64,000 nt of DNA, taken from the NCBI GenBank assembly GCA_030512295.1, contig JAULSR010000001.1, forward strand, positions 5,169,001 through 5,233,000, in the 5' to 3' direction. The position numbers and the translations under genes are program-made. Below the pieces are notes generated by a model, which saw only the letters and a program-made list of their open reading frames with translations, made no database searches and was not told where the DNA came from. The stretch is from Bombardia bombarda (lineage: Eukaryota > Ascomycota > Sordariomycetes > Sordariales > Lasiosphaeriaceae). Positions 32,213 through 45,500 of this stretch are shown in pieces (position 1 is the first letter of the stretch; every line of letters starts with the position of its first letter).

Positions 32213-33813
32213 GTTCAAGTTGGATCTGTGACTGGTATTGCATGATATGACCGGAAGAGGGAGGTCGGCGGAAGGCTGCGGAGTGGTATTATTTTCGGGC
32301 TCCTACATCGCTGTAGATCTAGAATTTCATGGAATTCATGATTGAAACATATTGTGTAAATATCGTACAGTGGAGATGCGCAACCAACGGCTTGGCAGTT
32401 GTGTGTTGTTGCACGAACTCGCTCGAATAAGGTACCCAGGTAGGCTTGCCCCTATCCTGAAAATTCGCATCAGCACATCCCTCAGACGCAACATCCTTAA
32501 ACCTCTCAACTGAACAGGCCTCAATTCACAAATACCACACGAGACTCTGCAGCCCCCAATGACAATGCTTATACAACGCTTATCTATGCAGGTTCAATGT
32601 AAGTCTGAGGTGAGCCACATGACTTGTAACCAATGCTGCTGATGGAGTTTCATGAAGCATGTCAGCTAAAGTCTGAACCAACAACACACACACACACACA
32701 ATAGAGCAGCCTGTATGTTTGCCTTGGTTCAGCCATCCATCCAATCGAAATCAAAGGAAATTTGCTTGTAGCTGCACTGGAACCTGTCTTGCCGATTGCT
32801 TAAAAAGCTTTTTCACATCACGACAATAGCACAAACATAGGTACCGTTGATATTAATCTTTGTCATATTGCCTCTGGAATGAATCAATCAGAGGTCAATA
32901 GGTAGGTGCTCTTTAAATGCCGCATAACCCCGATCTGTAGTAACATCCCGAAAAGGCATACACGGGGAGATTGACCAACATGGATGGTCGGGTGTACGGC
33001 AGCCTGCTTTTACGCGTCCTGGTACATCAAAACCAATATTAGACACGTTTGCTCCAACCACATATTGTAACACGGACGGCACGGCAACTGATTGTGTTCA
33101 CATGTAGCTAAACCAACTGCATTTGATTCTGTGTGTACCCAGTGGAGTTATTCCACATTGGAGTTATTCCACATTCACGCGTACTGCCGACATTTCTGAA
33201 GGCTTCTATGGTACTTTGAAATTGTCGAACGGCAATGAAGGATTGCAGTTGCTTTATCGCATTGGTAAGATATCCAATTTCGCATTTCTCGTTGTTTGAA
33301 CCAACAACCTCATTCCCTGATATCACCCACTTGCCTACACATGTTAGTACAACAAAAACGTTTACTATCACCATAGATAGCAGACAGCCGAAGAAAGATG
33401 TGAACGAAAAAGATGAACAATGATGAGAAAGTGTATTCAAATTTACAAATCTTTCTAGTCTTCTTGCATTCTAGCAGCTTTCTAGAACTAGTAGTTGTAA
33501 TCGCTCCTTGTCATGCAATGAATCAATCACCAACCCCCTATCTCCAGTTCCCCTCTCCCCTTCACCCACACATATCTCTCCGCATATCAGTTTGACAATA
33601 CTTCATCCCAATCCCAAATTCATAATACAAAATGTGCCTTCCACCCATTGTGTGCGTAGTATGTCTCCCTTCCTATCCTAACTATTGATACTGCTCTAGA
33701 TTCATAATCTTCATAGCCTCAGACATGTCAACTTAGCATCCATATTGTGCAAATGACCCCAAAATAACCCGGTGCTGGTTGTGCAGCCAATTCAGTCGCT
33801 GACCCAACTCAAC
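32213..33813. other. Intergenic, 1.6 kb
   Basis: No supported gene. It holds a (CA)n run at about 32683-32700 and a 16-bp tandem duplication (GGAGTTATTCCACATT-type) near 33143-33175. Confidence 0.5.
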
Positions 33814-36392
33814 TCAGACCTGCACTCGACTCCTCTTCCTTGGTCTGATCGGTTGTGGCTGTTGCTGCGGCTGCTCTGACCCTGTAGCTACATGTATCGT
33901 CCCCACAGCAGCACCCAACCCTGGATTGGCCCTCTCAACCTCCGCAATCATTTTATCCACTTGCTCTAGCAGTCCCGGCCTCACGTGCTCTGGGTCTACC
34001 AGCTCGCGCATTGCGCCGGACAATATCCTGAGTGTCGTGACACTACTGGCCAGGTTATTGTTGCTGTTGTTATTGTTGTTGTTGTTGTTAATATTAAGCT
34101 TCCCATTCATCATCATCCATAGGTGTGTTTGTATCGCCATGGTCATGGCCCATGTGAACAGCCCGACGCTCTGCGTGAATATGTCGAGGTTGGTTGAGGT
34201 AAGTGATTGTTTGCCGGAGCGGACTGCGTCGACGATGCACGCCGATGCGGACAGGCATCGCGAGATGGCCTCTGCTGAAAGGGACGAGTGCAGCTGCTCG
34301 TCTTCGACTTTAGTAAGGGCGGTTTTATGCAGGCCAATCTCGACAGCAGATAAGTTCATGGTGAGGATGAGACTTAGTGGATCTGTTGTTGTGTTGTGGT
34401 TTTTATTGTGTACGGGAGATGCGGCCCGCGAGGCGGCGCGTGATCCCATCATGTTGTTAGAAGGTGAGGCTGAGGTTGGGCAAGGGTTAAGATATTGCGG
34501 TAATAGCGAGGAGCGGCACCGGGTGATGAGCTTGTCAATCCGGTAGTGGGTGTCCCAGAATGGGTAAAGGGGATCGGATAGGGATGATTGGATGTGGTCG
34601 AAGCAACGGCGGTAAAGTGAGACCACGATGATACAGCCGGCGTATGAGGATAGTTGGCTATTGATCAGTGGATTCTCAGTGGGGGTTTGTGGCTCGAAGA
34701 TTTGTTGCAGTGTTGGCATCTGTATCTTGGGGGTGGATGAGCCGGCTATGTCGGCAAGGTTCCCAGGAGAAGGTAAGGGGATGAGTATCTACGGCTGACG
34801 TGTTAGTCGGCGGAACAACAAGAGATGGTATATGAAGGTCATCGCACCTCGTCAAACGCAGGCACCCAGTTCATTCGCATGCCCGCGAAAGCATCGAGAA
34901 TGTACAGCTGCCACAGCGTCCGGCGACGCTCCTCCACATCAGCAGCATCAAGCACCAGCGGAAGCTGCGGTGTCACCAGGCCCCATTGCGCTGCCGAGGC
35001 TGAGCTCGCGAAATCGCCGTCTACCCGTTCCAGGCCCATGATTTTGCCCAGGCGTATGGCCCTTCCCAGAGTCATCCAAGCGCGGGCAAAGTTGGGCTGC
35101 TTCAGTTCGTAGTAGCCCAGAAGAATGCATGTTTGCAGTGTATTGATGTTGCTGAGAGTTGCGCCCGTTTCTTGCCGTTCGCACATATCTAGCAACTCGC
35201 GCGCCTGCCGGTAGCACGTCTCGACGTAGCATACCAGATCGTGAACGGGGCTTGCGAGAGCGCCGAGGGCCCCGATAGCATGCGACAGTGCCTGCACCTG
35301 AATCGATTCAGGCGACCCAGTTAACTCGGTTAGGAAACGGTCACGGTTTATGATGGGCAAGACGGGGTCAAATATGTCAAAGTAACTGGCGTGTCTATAT
35401 GGAGACGTTACTGAGTCAGTTGACATGAGAGAGACACAAGCAGATGGGTAGGTAAACATACAGCTGAGAAAGTGTTGACGCCGGAACCTTGTTGGTGATT
35501 GGCCGGCCCCCCTGGTGGTTGATGCTGCCCACATCACTGTACGACGACGGCGAGAGCATATCGCTCTGGAAGACAAAGTCCATGTCGGGCGAGTCCTTGC
35601 CCGACTGTGGCACGGACGAAAAATCGGTGGACTCGCCCCCAATTCCACTAAACATGGCGTCTGACATGTCATTGGCCGAGTCCGAGTTTGACCTGTTCGA
35701 TAAAAGGTCAAATCCGCAGTCAGACGTAAAAGAATCCGGCTGCTGTAGTTGGTTTGTGAGTTTGTTGTTGTGAACATACCATTCGCTGTGGCTGGGCTGT
35801 GAGAGGGTTGTGCTGGCATTATTAAGGGTTGCTGTTAGTTTTGTCGTATCCAAGCTGTTGGAAAGCTCCTGCATTGGCGTGTGCAGTGGTGTATGAAGAT
35901 TGTGTGGTAGCTGAGCTGTTGCGCTCATGTCTGCTCCTGCCACAGCTGGTGTGTGTGTGCCAGTCTGAGGAACACTGCCCATGTCTGACCAGGGGAGGTT
36001 GAAGTTGTGTGTGTCGAGCATGGACGAGCTAAAGGCCAGCTGGGTTTCCGCCTGGTCTTTGTCGGCCATTTCCTGTTAGCTGAGACAGTTTGCCTTGATC
36101 GCTTTGTGCGAGCACGTAGTGCTAGTAGTGGTGGTGGGTCAAGTACGCACCCAGTCGGTTGTGAAGAGTTAACAGCAGCCTTGTCAAGTCCAGCTTGGTG
36201 ATGGACTGCTTGGAGGGGCCTGAGTAGTTGCAATTGTGACCCATCTTTGCACAACGGCCACAGGTGGGGTGTTCCCTGTCGCAGCGAACCTTGCGGTCTC
36301 TACAGGGGTTACAGGCCAGTCGCTTCGTCGAAGCCTCAGTGATGGCTGTCTGAGGGCGTGAGGAGCAGTCACCACTGCTACTACCTGGGCCA

Positions 36393-36427
<35 letters not shown>

Positions 36428-36601
36428 TGTGCTCAGGTTGGCAAGGTCGTTAATGTCGGCGAGGGCAGCAGCCGAGGCAGCAGCAGAAGCAGCGGCAGAC
36501 GAGTCGGTTGTATGTTGGTGTTGAAGTTGCTGCTGCCCATGTTGCTGGCTCTCGACTGGCAGAAACTCTGCACCGATATTCATGTTGTACCATAAAGACA
36601 T
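33814..36601 (-). CDS. Zn2Cys6 fungal transcription factor
   Basis: Four exons, 36601-36151, 36056-35462, 35394-34848 and 34788-33814, total 2568 nt, 855 residues. The DNA-binding binuclear zinc cluster uses Cys97, 100, 107, 114, 117 and 124 (C-x2-C-x6-C-x6-C-x2-C-x6-C) with basic RDRKVR between. A linker and a leucine-rich segment follow (LTRLLLTLHNRL joined to DQAETQLAF across intron 1). The middle homology region appears at HASYFDIFDPVLPIINRDRF, GYYELKQPNFARAWMTLGRA, IRLGKIMGLER and EERRRTLWQLYILDAF. Glutamine (59-69) and asparagine runs are simple-repeat encoded. The basic C-terminus (RPRKRSRV) could be a nuclear signal. Target genes are unknown; the nearest candidate is the GST. An ATG at 36069 that seems to open exon 2 lies inside intron 1. 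Confidence 0.93.
36392..36426 (-). repeat. CAG repeat in the transcription-factor gene
   Basis: About ten CTG units on the plus strand encode the Gln run upstream of the zinc cluster. Such tracts commonly vary in length. Confidence 0.8.
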
Positions 36602-39600
36602 TGCGACTAGGTAGGTAAGTCATACGTCCGCTTCAGCTCGATCAAGTGCGGACTCCGGCGGCACGGGAGGGGTCTCGGGGAAGGGCCCAGAAGCTGGTAT
36701 GAAGACGGGTAGGAACCTCTTTAAGGAAGTCAGAAGTAATCTCTGGGTTGGTAGAAAGAGTAGATTGGAGGCAATACATACCTAGGTAGAGATGCACCTG
36801 CTCTTCACCGCCAGGGTCCAAACTCCCAACTCGGGGGCCGTTGTATTGCATCAACCTGTCAAGATTAAAGATGCAGCTTCAGGGCACACAAGGAAAGAGC
36901 CGATGCATGGAGAAAGGGTACATACATCCATGGATGCAGACTTGCAGAGCAAGGGAGCTGGAGTGCTGGGGTGCTGGGGTGCTGGAGTGCTCCTTCCCTT
37001 AGCCAGCAGAGGTAGCAGTGCATCGGCCCATGGACGATTGGATTGCTCCTTCCCTACCTAAGGCAGCTAGCTACCTTAAGGTAAGGTAGGCAGAAGGCAG
37101 AGCCTTGCCTCGCTGCTTGTGCTTGCCTGTCCACTCGTTCACGGTCTGCCGGGTCGTCCTGCTGCAACGACAGCGCTTGAGAGTGCTGTGGGCGGGCAGC
37201 ACTGCACAGTGGTTGTGGTGGATGGCCTAGGTGGTAATACGGTGCTAAGACTATCCGACCTAGTCGGGGGTCATTATGCTGAAACGGCCCGGCCAGCATT
37301 CCATTCCTACAGAGGGACCTGGCCGCGGAGTTGGCCAGGGCGACCTGATTGCCCAATGAGATGCGTCGGAAACTGTGGACTTGCGCCCAGTAAGGAAGTT
37401 GTGCTTACGTGTGAGGAAAGGAAGAGATCTACGAACACCAAAAGGTACCTTTGTACGCTAGGTTGGTATCCGTACCCTACCCTTGATTACCTTCCATGTC
37501 ATTTGATAGACGACTCACTGCACGCCCACGGTGTACGTAGGGGCTTTTGTACAAGCCGCAAGGTCTTTTTTTGTAAAGCTGGTACCTTTGGTACTTTGAA
37601 ACGCCTGCGCCTACGCCGCGCTCCAGCATGAACATTTAACTAAACGCAATTGGAAGGTACCACTCGATTGCAGATTCTTTCGTGGCTGTGTATGGTACGT
37701 AAATCCGATACGACGACGACTACAGGAGACGTAGACGCAGACGCAGCAGACGCAGCAGACGCAGACCGCAAACACGCCTGGCATGTCAAATGTCAAAGGC
37801 CCGTCGAACGGACGGACGGTCGTGACAGCGGGTAGGTACTAACGCGTGGGGTTCTAGGGTTGTCTCGAGCGGTTCCATGAGGAATCCCCAGCTAGGCAAT
37901 CCCATCATCCATGTATGTCGACTCGACAGGTAGGCTCAGATGTTAGGCCGCCCCGGTATGCCGACAGTCTTCGCTATATGCATGAGATGTGTTTATGTAT
38001 CGTCCTGGTGAAATCCAATATGCTATGGTTTAATCCGAATTCATGTGATTATTAGGCCACTGCAGGTAGGCAGTGAACTTATCGTATCCATGGGTGAGGA
38101 CGTGCGTGCTGGCTGCAGTGAGAAACTAGGTACATACGTCCATTAGCCTAGGCTCCTCTGGACGGCCGTAGATTGCCTAGGTAGGTATGTAGACTAGTGG
38201 ATAGTGGAGGTAGGTGCTGGACGTCTTTCCCCGGACGCATAGGCGTTTTCAACTCGCAACGATCATGGTCCTGGCGCTTCGTGGTCGTTCCACTCCATTC
38301 CCAATCCAACCATGAGAGTCGTGATGTGCCGTGGTGAATGGTGAGAGGAAGCAATCTATCTGTAAGGTTACACCTGGAAACCAGACTTGTAAGGCCGACA
38401 TGTGGCGACATGACTTACTGTTACAAGAACCCCACCCTCCTTTCCTCACCGCCTAAACGACCCCGCCAACACGTAACTATCACAGCTGCAGTGATAAAGC
38501 GCAATAAACACTTATGCATAAAGTCAGATTTTGGAACCGCAAAAGTAGCCCTGGTCGTATATTGCCTAGACACCTTTAGTAATTGTCTCTGTGTAAATGT
38601 ACATCTTCTGCCCAACCTGGCAGCCCGAGCAAGCCTGGATAATTCAGTCTTCCCGCTCATGACAAAGAATAGATGCACCTACCACCTGAGCAGCTGCCAG
38701 CTGCTTGCGTTAGGGACTTGCCATACCTATGCCATGTGCCACTGTTACGAGCACAACTTAGAGAATGTAACTCTGGCCGCCTGCCAGGTGCGTCCCCATA
38801 AAACAAAAAAGACAGGCCGATAAGGCTGCTCGGCTACTTTTATACGGAGTGGCATAGTTTTAACCGACTCGTTGGGGCTAGTAAGTAGTTGTATTTTCAG
38901 CTGACGGAGACATTCCCGTCTGGACCAAGACTCTACCTAGGTCAGTCTAGGTCCCAACTGAAGGTGGTTTAAATCAGGTAGTGGAGGCCACTAACAAACC
39001 GTTAGGTGGATGGATTGTTAGCGGGCCGTTGGGCGTATATTGCACCTACCTAGCGGGCACCTTCAGGGGTGACGGGGGAGAATCTCGCTCGATCGGTTGG
39101 TCGGCCGTTAAGTCTAGTTCTAGTTCTAGTTGATACCGACAAACCAAAGCCTCAGTTGCGAGTGCGGTTACAGAACACGTGGATATGGTCCTTTAAACCC
39201 CAAACAAGCATTTTGAAGTCCGTCCCTCATCCTCCTTGTCGGCACCTTGCAAGCGGAGTCACAACAAATTCCGAAACTTGCACAGAAGGACCTAAGTAGG
39301 TCAACATCTTGTAAGAAGCGATGGATTCCAGTCCCACTGAAATTGTCCTATCTCCAATCCATCTCTATGGCAATTCAAAAGTCCCTCCGCATCTTGTACA
39401 TCTACCTTGGTTTAAATCCGATCTTGGTGGAGCCGGGACCTGTCGTCACGGGGCACAGAAAAGTAGTGTAAAAGGAGGGAGAAATAAACCAACATCTGAC
39501 GAATGGCAACTAACGCGAAAGGAACAATGTATGGGCGCGATGGAATAATTCCAATCCTGCCAACATGAAAGGTGACGCAACTGCATAAAATCCGAACACT

Positions 39601-42320
39601 CCTTCGACTTTAAGACCACCCAGACTGGTGGGGGGGCCAAGTAAACGAGTTCAAAAGCAGTTAGGTTCAGCAGGTTAGAGAGGTCGAGACAGACGGGCAT
39701 GCCGTCGCCATCACTGGATGGGCACTGGACTGAGATCCCCAGGGAAGGAGGAAATGGCACCACCCTCTTAGTTTGTTCATAGCTTACCGAGCTTGCGTGT
39801 TCAAACCATCCGAACCTATCTGTTGGTTATTTCCCTGGCTACTTAGGTAGGTTTTTGAACGAAACAGGCGGGCGGCAAAATACGCACACGGCCGTTCGGA
39901 AATCTCCCCCAATTTAGTTCCCCGCCCCCCACTGTTCAGTGCTTCCATCTGCCCTGTCGATCCGCCCTACCAGGGGCACTTGGGTACGCACGGGCATACA
40001 TGGGCCGACAGGCTCGAGACAGGCCATCAACTTGGGCCAGAGACAATGTCTATCCACAAAACACGACTCCCCACGCTACCATCATACCTGCCGAAACGGA
40101 CCGCGCCAATTAGACATAAAAGTATGTGACATTTATCGGTCAACCAGGTAAAGTAACTCGAGTGGCGACCACTCAGCCAAAGTTGGTAATATTATTCAGT
40201 TGTGGTTATCTTGATGCAAGTGTTACTGATATATCTGACGGGCATTTGACCACCGCCGGGATCGGCGATAGCTGTGTTAGGTGCCTTACGCATATATTCT
40301 ATGTCGTATAACTGTGTGTGTGAATATTCGGTTCGCTGTACCGCAGGCAAAGGGGTGTAGAGAGGTATATCAATTGCCTGCATCTCACCTCATCCAGCCA
40401 TTGAGGTGTCAGTCAATGATAGTATCCTTCCCCAAAAGATCCTTAGATAGATCGATCGTTTAGGGGCAACAAACGCCACCCGTCTTTAAGTTCGTAAGGC
40501 ATTCGAATCAGAATGTAGGATCTGCTTGTAGAAGACGGGCTAATCGAGCCTGGTATCGCGGGGGTGGCAAGGAAGGTCCAAAATAAAAAAGCTTAATTTG
40601 TAATCCCTGGTCAAGATACAGAAACCCTACCACAGTAGAATCGGTCTGGCAGTACGGAGTATGGTTGGTGGCAGCTGTCAGAATCTCTAACCCCTTTTAG
40701 TCTCATAATTCATCCAAACTGGCATCACGGCAAGCCACATCCTGAATTTGATCCCTGAACACCTAGATGCACTTATCTGATCATATCTCCTATCATGGGG
40801 TAGCATCACCTCAATCATGCACAGAGCGCGCCTTACTGCTGCTGCTTATGTCCGCCGCGTATATGCCCTCGATGCTATACGAGTTCTTTTGAAAGCAGAC
40901 GACAAACTAAATGCGACAAGTACCGTACTTACTTGGTGATAATAGATAGGTACTAGTGACGGCAGTAGTGCCACGGTGGCTGACACGACAGCAGCAGCAC
41001 CTACTAGCCCCACAGGTTTACATGATATTCTTTTTGAGCCTCCCTCTTCTTCTGGACCGCTCCTCCGTGATCGCTCCTGCCTCGGAATCCTTCCGAGTCT
41101 GGGTAGCTAGCGGCAGAGTGAGATATGACGTAATATTACCGGGGCGTCGAATGATGAGGCGATCAGAAGCAACAGCAGGCAACCATCACGCAGCGGGAGG
41201 TCAGGGCCGCAGCGGCCCGACCGAGATGGAAGACTTGACAAAACCAACTCGTGCTACACAAGGACCATGCCTGCCGTTGTACGCGTGCATATATGTAGGA
41301 ACATACTACCAAGCAGCAGGTGATCCGCATACAAACATACAGAAGGTGGAAAACATCAAGTGTTGTTTCGGTATCATTGTCAGGATAGAATATAACAATA
41401 TTTGAGATATGTAATGTACCTGCCAACCTAGCAATGATGAGTGGTGGGATATGGTTAAGAGACGTTACTAATAAATACGGTATGATGCAATCTTTGAGTC
41501 ACTCTTACAAGGTACATTCCGCATCGCACCTGCCGCAATTACGTTTTGGAACTACTACTAAGCATTAGTACTACCTACTATCCCACGTACCGAACTTTAT
41601 TACGCATCAATTGCGAGTACTCAGGTGGGATATCAAGAACTTCAAGTTAACATCCCAGTTATGTGTGAATAAGCTAACCCATCAAAGTAGTAACTGACAT
41701 CTTTTGTAGGTGTAAGGTGGTAATTACACTTGATTCCTGAGAGCAAGTATGGCTTTTGTCGAGATGCCAATAATTCTAACAAGATAAGCGATGAAAGTCA
41801 GTGTAGCATCCCATAGATTAAGTTCTTTTACTCGGAGTTTTCCAATGTCACGTCATCCACCGTGCCGGAATAAGCAAGCCGTGGAAGATAGTGTGCCGAG
41901 TTCAACGGGTTAGCTCTCGGGAAGATAAAGTGAAGCTATACATGTTGATATTGTTTAATTGGCAAATACATATGCATCTAAGATATCTAAGATGGAGGCA
42001 ATTGAAGCAACTCATAACCTCGTCTTCAACATGTGAATCTCAACGGCTATAGTGGGGGACGTTGAACCCGTTGCGGAACGCTGTTAAGGGTATTCAAACC
42101 ATTAGAATAGGGTCTAGTGTACGGATAATGCACGGATATCCGAGAATCGTAAGTACGAGTTATATCCTTCACTATTATCTTCCTATTACATGTGGCAAAA
42201 TTGCAGCTAACTTCTTGCATTCGTTTACTTGTTTGCGGGCCGAGAAATCACGACATTGCAATTGAATGCAGTGATAACCGCACTGACAGTGAATATTCCC
42301 GTTACAGATGCCAAGCTGCG
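36602..42320. other. Gene-poor region, first part
   Basis: No supported gene in 5.7 kb. It has repeated short words: GTGCTGGG-type units at 36958-36991, and CCTACCTA/TACCTTAAGGTA words at 37060-37090 and 38176. Many short open frames occur on both strands. None has a recognisable domain or a convincing splice partner. Confidence 0.5.
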
Positions 42321-42328
42321 TGCTGTAC

Positions 42329-42589
42329 GTGGCGAATCGTCCGACATATGGTAAGGCAGTTGCGATAATACTATGTATGTAATGTACTGTCGCGCAGAAA
42401 TGCGACCTTGCTTGCTGTTAACTGATGCGTATAGCTGTACTTTACATTGCATATTTTCATGATATACGCCTGCTCTGTAATGTCGGTGGCGAATCGGAAC
42501 GGGGCAGCTTCTAAGATATAGCAACCTGGAAGGTAGGTGCGATAGTATCATGCAATGTATTGTTGTGCAGCAATGCGACCTTGGTTGCT
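42329..42589. repeat. Diverged duplicated segment in the gene-poor region
   Basis: GTGGCGAATCG (42329-42339, 42486-42496) and a following 51-55 bp block (42362-42416, 42539-42589) occur twice in the same order. The block starts GCGATA and ends with TGCGACCTT-STTGCT. Differences are mostly transitions plus a 4-base gap. It looks like an old duplication or two copies of a small unidentified repeat. Confidence 0.6.
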
Positions 42590-45500
42590 TATACAGGATT
42601 GAGCAGCCTGTGGTCCTTATCAAGATCTCCTTTCGATAAAGACCGTTGCCCCCAAGCACAAATACAATCTTGGCGCCCGTCCATGTGTTGATAAGATTTT
42701 GGCGGTTTATAGGATGATGTGTTGATAGCTTTTGGACATGAAGTTTGATGGTGATAATGACCTTGAAGACATGATGCAAGGGGACGAGCCGACAGTCCTG
42801 CATTTCAATCCAAGGCGCCAACCTTTCCCAAGCACCCTTGCAGCCAGGCGCCAATGGTATCACCAACAGCCAGCGCCAGCGGGAATAGCGCACCAACGGC
42901 ACTACTACCTACCCTTAACCTCCCGAACCTTCCGAAATATCCACAATGAACTCATATTACACCAAGAGACGAATCAATCCAATGCTGAAGAAAACGATCA
43001 ATCTTATCGCGCGCGCGAGCTGGAGAGATTGGACGATTGACCCTGGACACCTCGTCCGCACCCCTGAATACTCAATACGCGGGGTTGACCGGAGATGCTA
43101 GCAGCGAAAAGAAACTCACGCAACAATCTAGCCTCTGAATGCCCGTGATTGTTTGGTTGTTGGCACAGGGGTCCCGGTCAAAACTTCAGCTGATCCTGTC
43201 TTCGCAAGTTCGCAGCCAGAAAACCGTTGATGAAACATCAAATCTGATGCAAAGGAAGCGCTGTATAAGCTACCTATGAGTCAGATTACATAGGTAGGTA
43301 TGGAAGGGCAAATTGTGGGGCCACGTCTTCATGCGTCAACCAGGAGTATTCCTCAACATAAAAGTTGATATAATCTCAGAATGCAGATACCTACAGATTG
43401 TTGCTCTTGGCGCTTTCCGTCTAATAATCTAGTAACTGCACCTGTGAATTATGGATGGAGCAGCTTGTCCAGCCAGGCGCATTCAACAATGTTGGTGTAG
43501 ATTGCACCAGAGTCTATTGCCGTCGTTCGCTCCAAAACGCATCCACATCTCATGTATATGTGCGCCTCAGATGGCCCGAGCGAAGCTAATCTCTATTGTA
43601 GTATATCAGACACACAGAATGGAGGTTTGTTTATGTGTGTGTCCTTCCTTACAGGGCAGAAATACGTAAAGCAGACGTGGAACCGCAGATACCTACAGGA
43701 TAGGTACGGACCCTTTTTAATATTTGACTACATCAAGAGGCTTACATCCTACCGCATGTGAATGCAAGCCACATGTAAAGAAAAAAGAGAAAAGAGGTAT
43801 CGATCTCCCGTCGTTTTGTCCAGAGATACATGAACCAAAATGATCCGTGCAACGCCAAGATCTTGAACAACTCTTCTCGTGTACCTAGTTAGGGTCAATA
43901 GATAGCTCCACTTTTCCCATGCGGGGGCGATGAGTGAGCAGGTTCTTCCAATTTCACCTGCTGTGGTCAGGGCTTGGATGCACGAGATCCGCATTTGTTC
44001 GGGAGTAATGCGGAGGGCGCCGTCGCGTTATCTTTATTACTGCCTGGAACGTCAGCACACACCTGGCATCTTGGTGTTTTGATAGGCGTTCCATGTTGTT
44101 AGTTTAGACTTGTGGCTGTCAATGGAGACTCCTAAGCGACCTAGGATGCATTTACCTTAGTGACTGAAAATGGGCTGAGGGAGGGCAGATAAAGATCTAG
44201 GTAGGGTTTTCTCCGAGACTTCGACGACGGAGATAACAGTTTCTGCCCAGACGTAAGCGGCGTCTACCACTTGGCGCCCAGACTCCCAGTTGGGTCCTTA
44301 GGTAAGCTCGGGGCTAAGAAGGACAGCGGTGCGTGCACCTGCTAAAGACTGGCGTATCCGCCTGTCAGTCGGCTCGAGGTCGGGTCCACCTGAAAAAATA
44401 AGTAGGTACAGCCCAGTACGTGCCCGATGACATGAAGGTGCACATCGGGGTTTAAGTGGCCAGAGGGCGCGCGCCTGGTTATTAGCGGCTTGGTCCATAC
44501 CAAAATCCCAAAAGCCAAGAGATAAGTCCTGTCAAGAATGAGGGGTAATCAGCAGCTTAACTGCACACAGCTAGCCCGAGTCTTATTTAATCGGAGTTTA
44601 GGGCACAGCCTAGAATCCTCAGGTAGATTAGGTAACTACAGCAGGCAAAAACACTAGCACCATATTACGCCAAGTAAGCTGAGGACGGGACAGTCGTTGC
44701 TCTTAGCGGTGTGCAATTCTCTCTTAAGGTTGGAGGCGAGGTTACGGGCTACGACGCTAGCCGCAGCTTTCATTCAGTGTGTTTTTATGATAGGTGTGCT
44801 CGGCTTCCAAGGTGAGCTTTTAGTCTGTGTAAGGTAGGTAAACAATGTGACGCTGACGACGGATCTAGAAAGTTGCTCCGGTTAAGAAAGGTCAGCTATT
44901 CAGGATGATCTCAAATGATATACTGTATGCCCTAGGGTTGTGGATGTGACTGAATGTGGAGGCGGAGGTGGGTAGTAGCCCGTCTCCGAGCAGCTTCGGG
45001 ACTGGGCATGGAGCAAGCACCGTAAGGGCTGAGCTCGAGTGTATAGATTGAGGTCGACATGCGGCGCTGATAGCTCGATAATCTGGTGAATACGAATCCC
45101 ATCATGACATGTTGTCAGATTCTAGAGCCAGAGCTGGGTGCTGATGCATTCCCGGCTCACCGCAGCTGTCTGGGTACCTCATGCATGCCCAAATCCTGTG
45201 GGTAAAAAAAGATTGCTAACTTTTAACCGGACAGACACCATTGGCCCTCTGGAATTTGAATCATGAACTTCTGACTGCCGACCAGGGAGCTTGTGCTGTG
45301 CCACTCCTATCCATTGTTTCTCAGATACCATCCCGAACCCCTCACGGCAGGACTTTTGCCTCCAAAGCTCCAGGTCCTTTTGCTGTCTAGGATTGTGAGA
45401 CAGCTGGGCGACGGGGAAGACCATGTCTCCTGGCGCACTAGATTTAGGGCTGTTCACTGTAGTGAGGTGGCGTGGGTATGATCTGATCATCAGCCATTCA

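Noticed and set aside
35416..36069. Independent gene starting at the ATG 36069 (MADKDQ...)
   Set aside because: This ATG lies within intron 1 of the zinc-cluster gene. Splicing into the codon before QAETQLAF keeps the frame and joins the zinc cluster to its regulatory region.
42225..42902. 225-codon minus-strand open frame
   Set aside because: It overlaps a diverged DNA repeat, lacks codon bias and recognisable motifs, and has no splice partners.
45233..45300. tRNA-like sequence on the minus strand
   Set aside because: A weak box-B-like GATTCAAATTC is present, but the T stem and acceptor stem do not pair and box A is poor.
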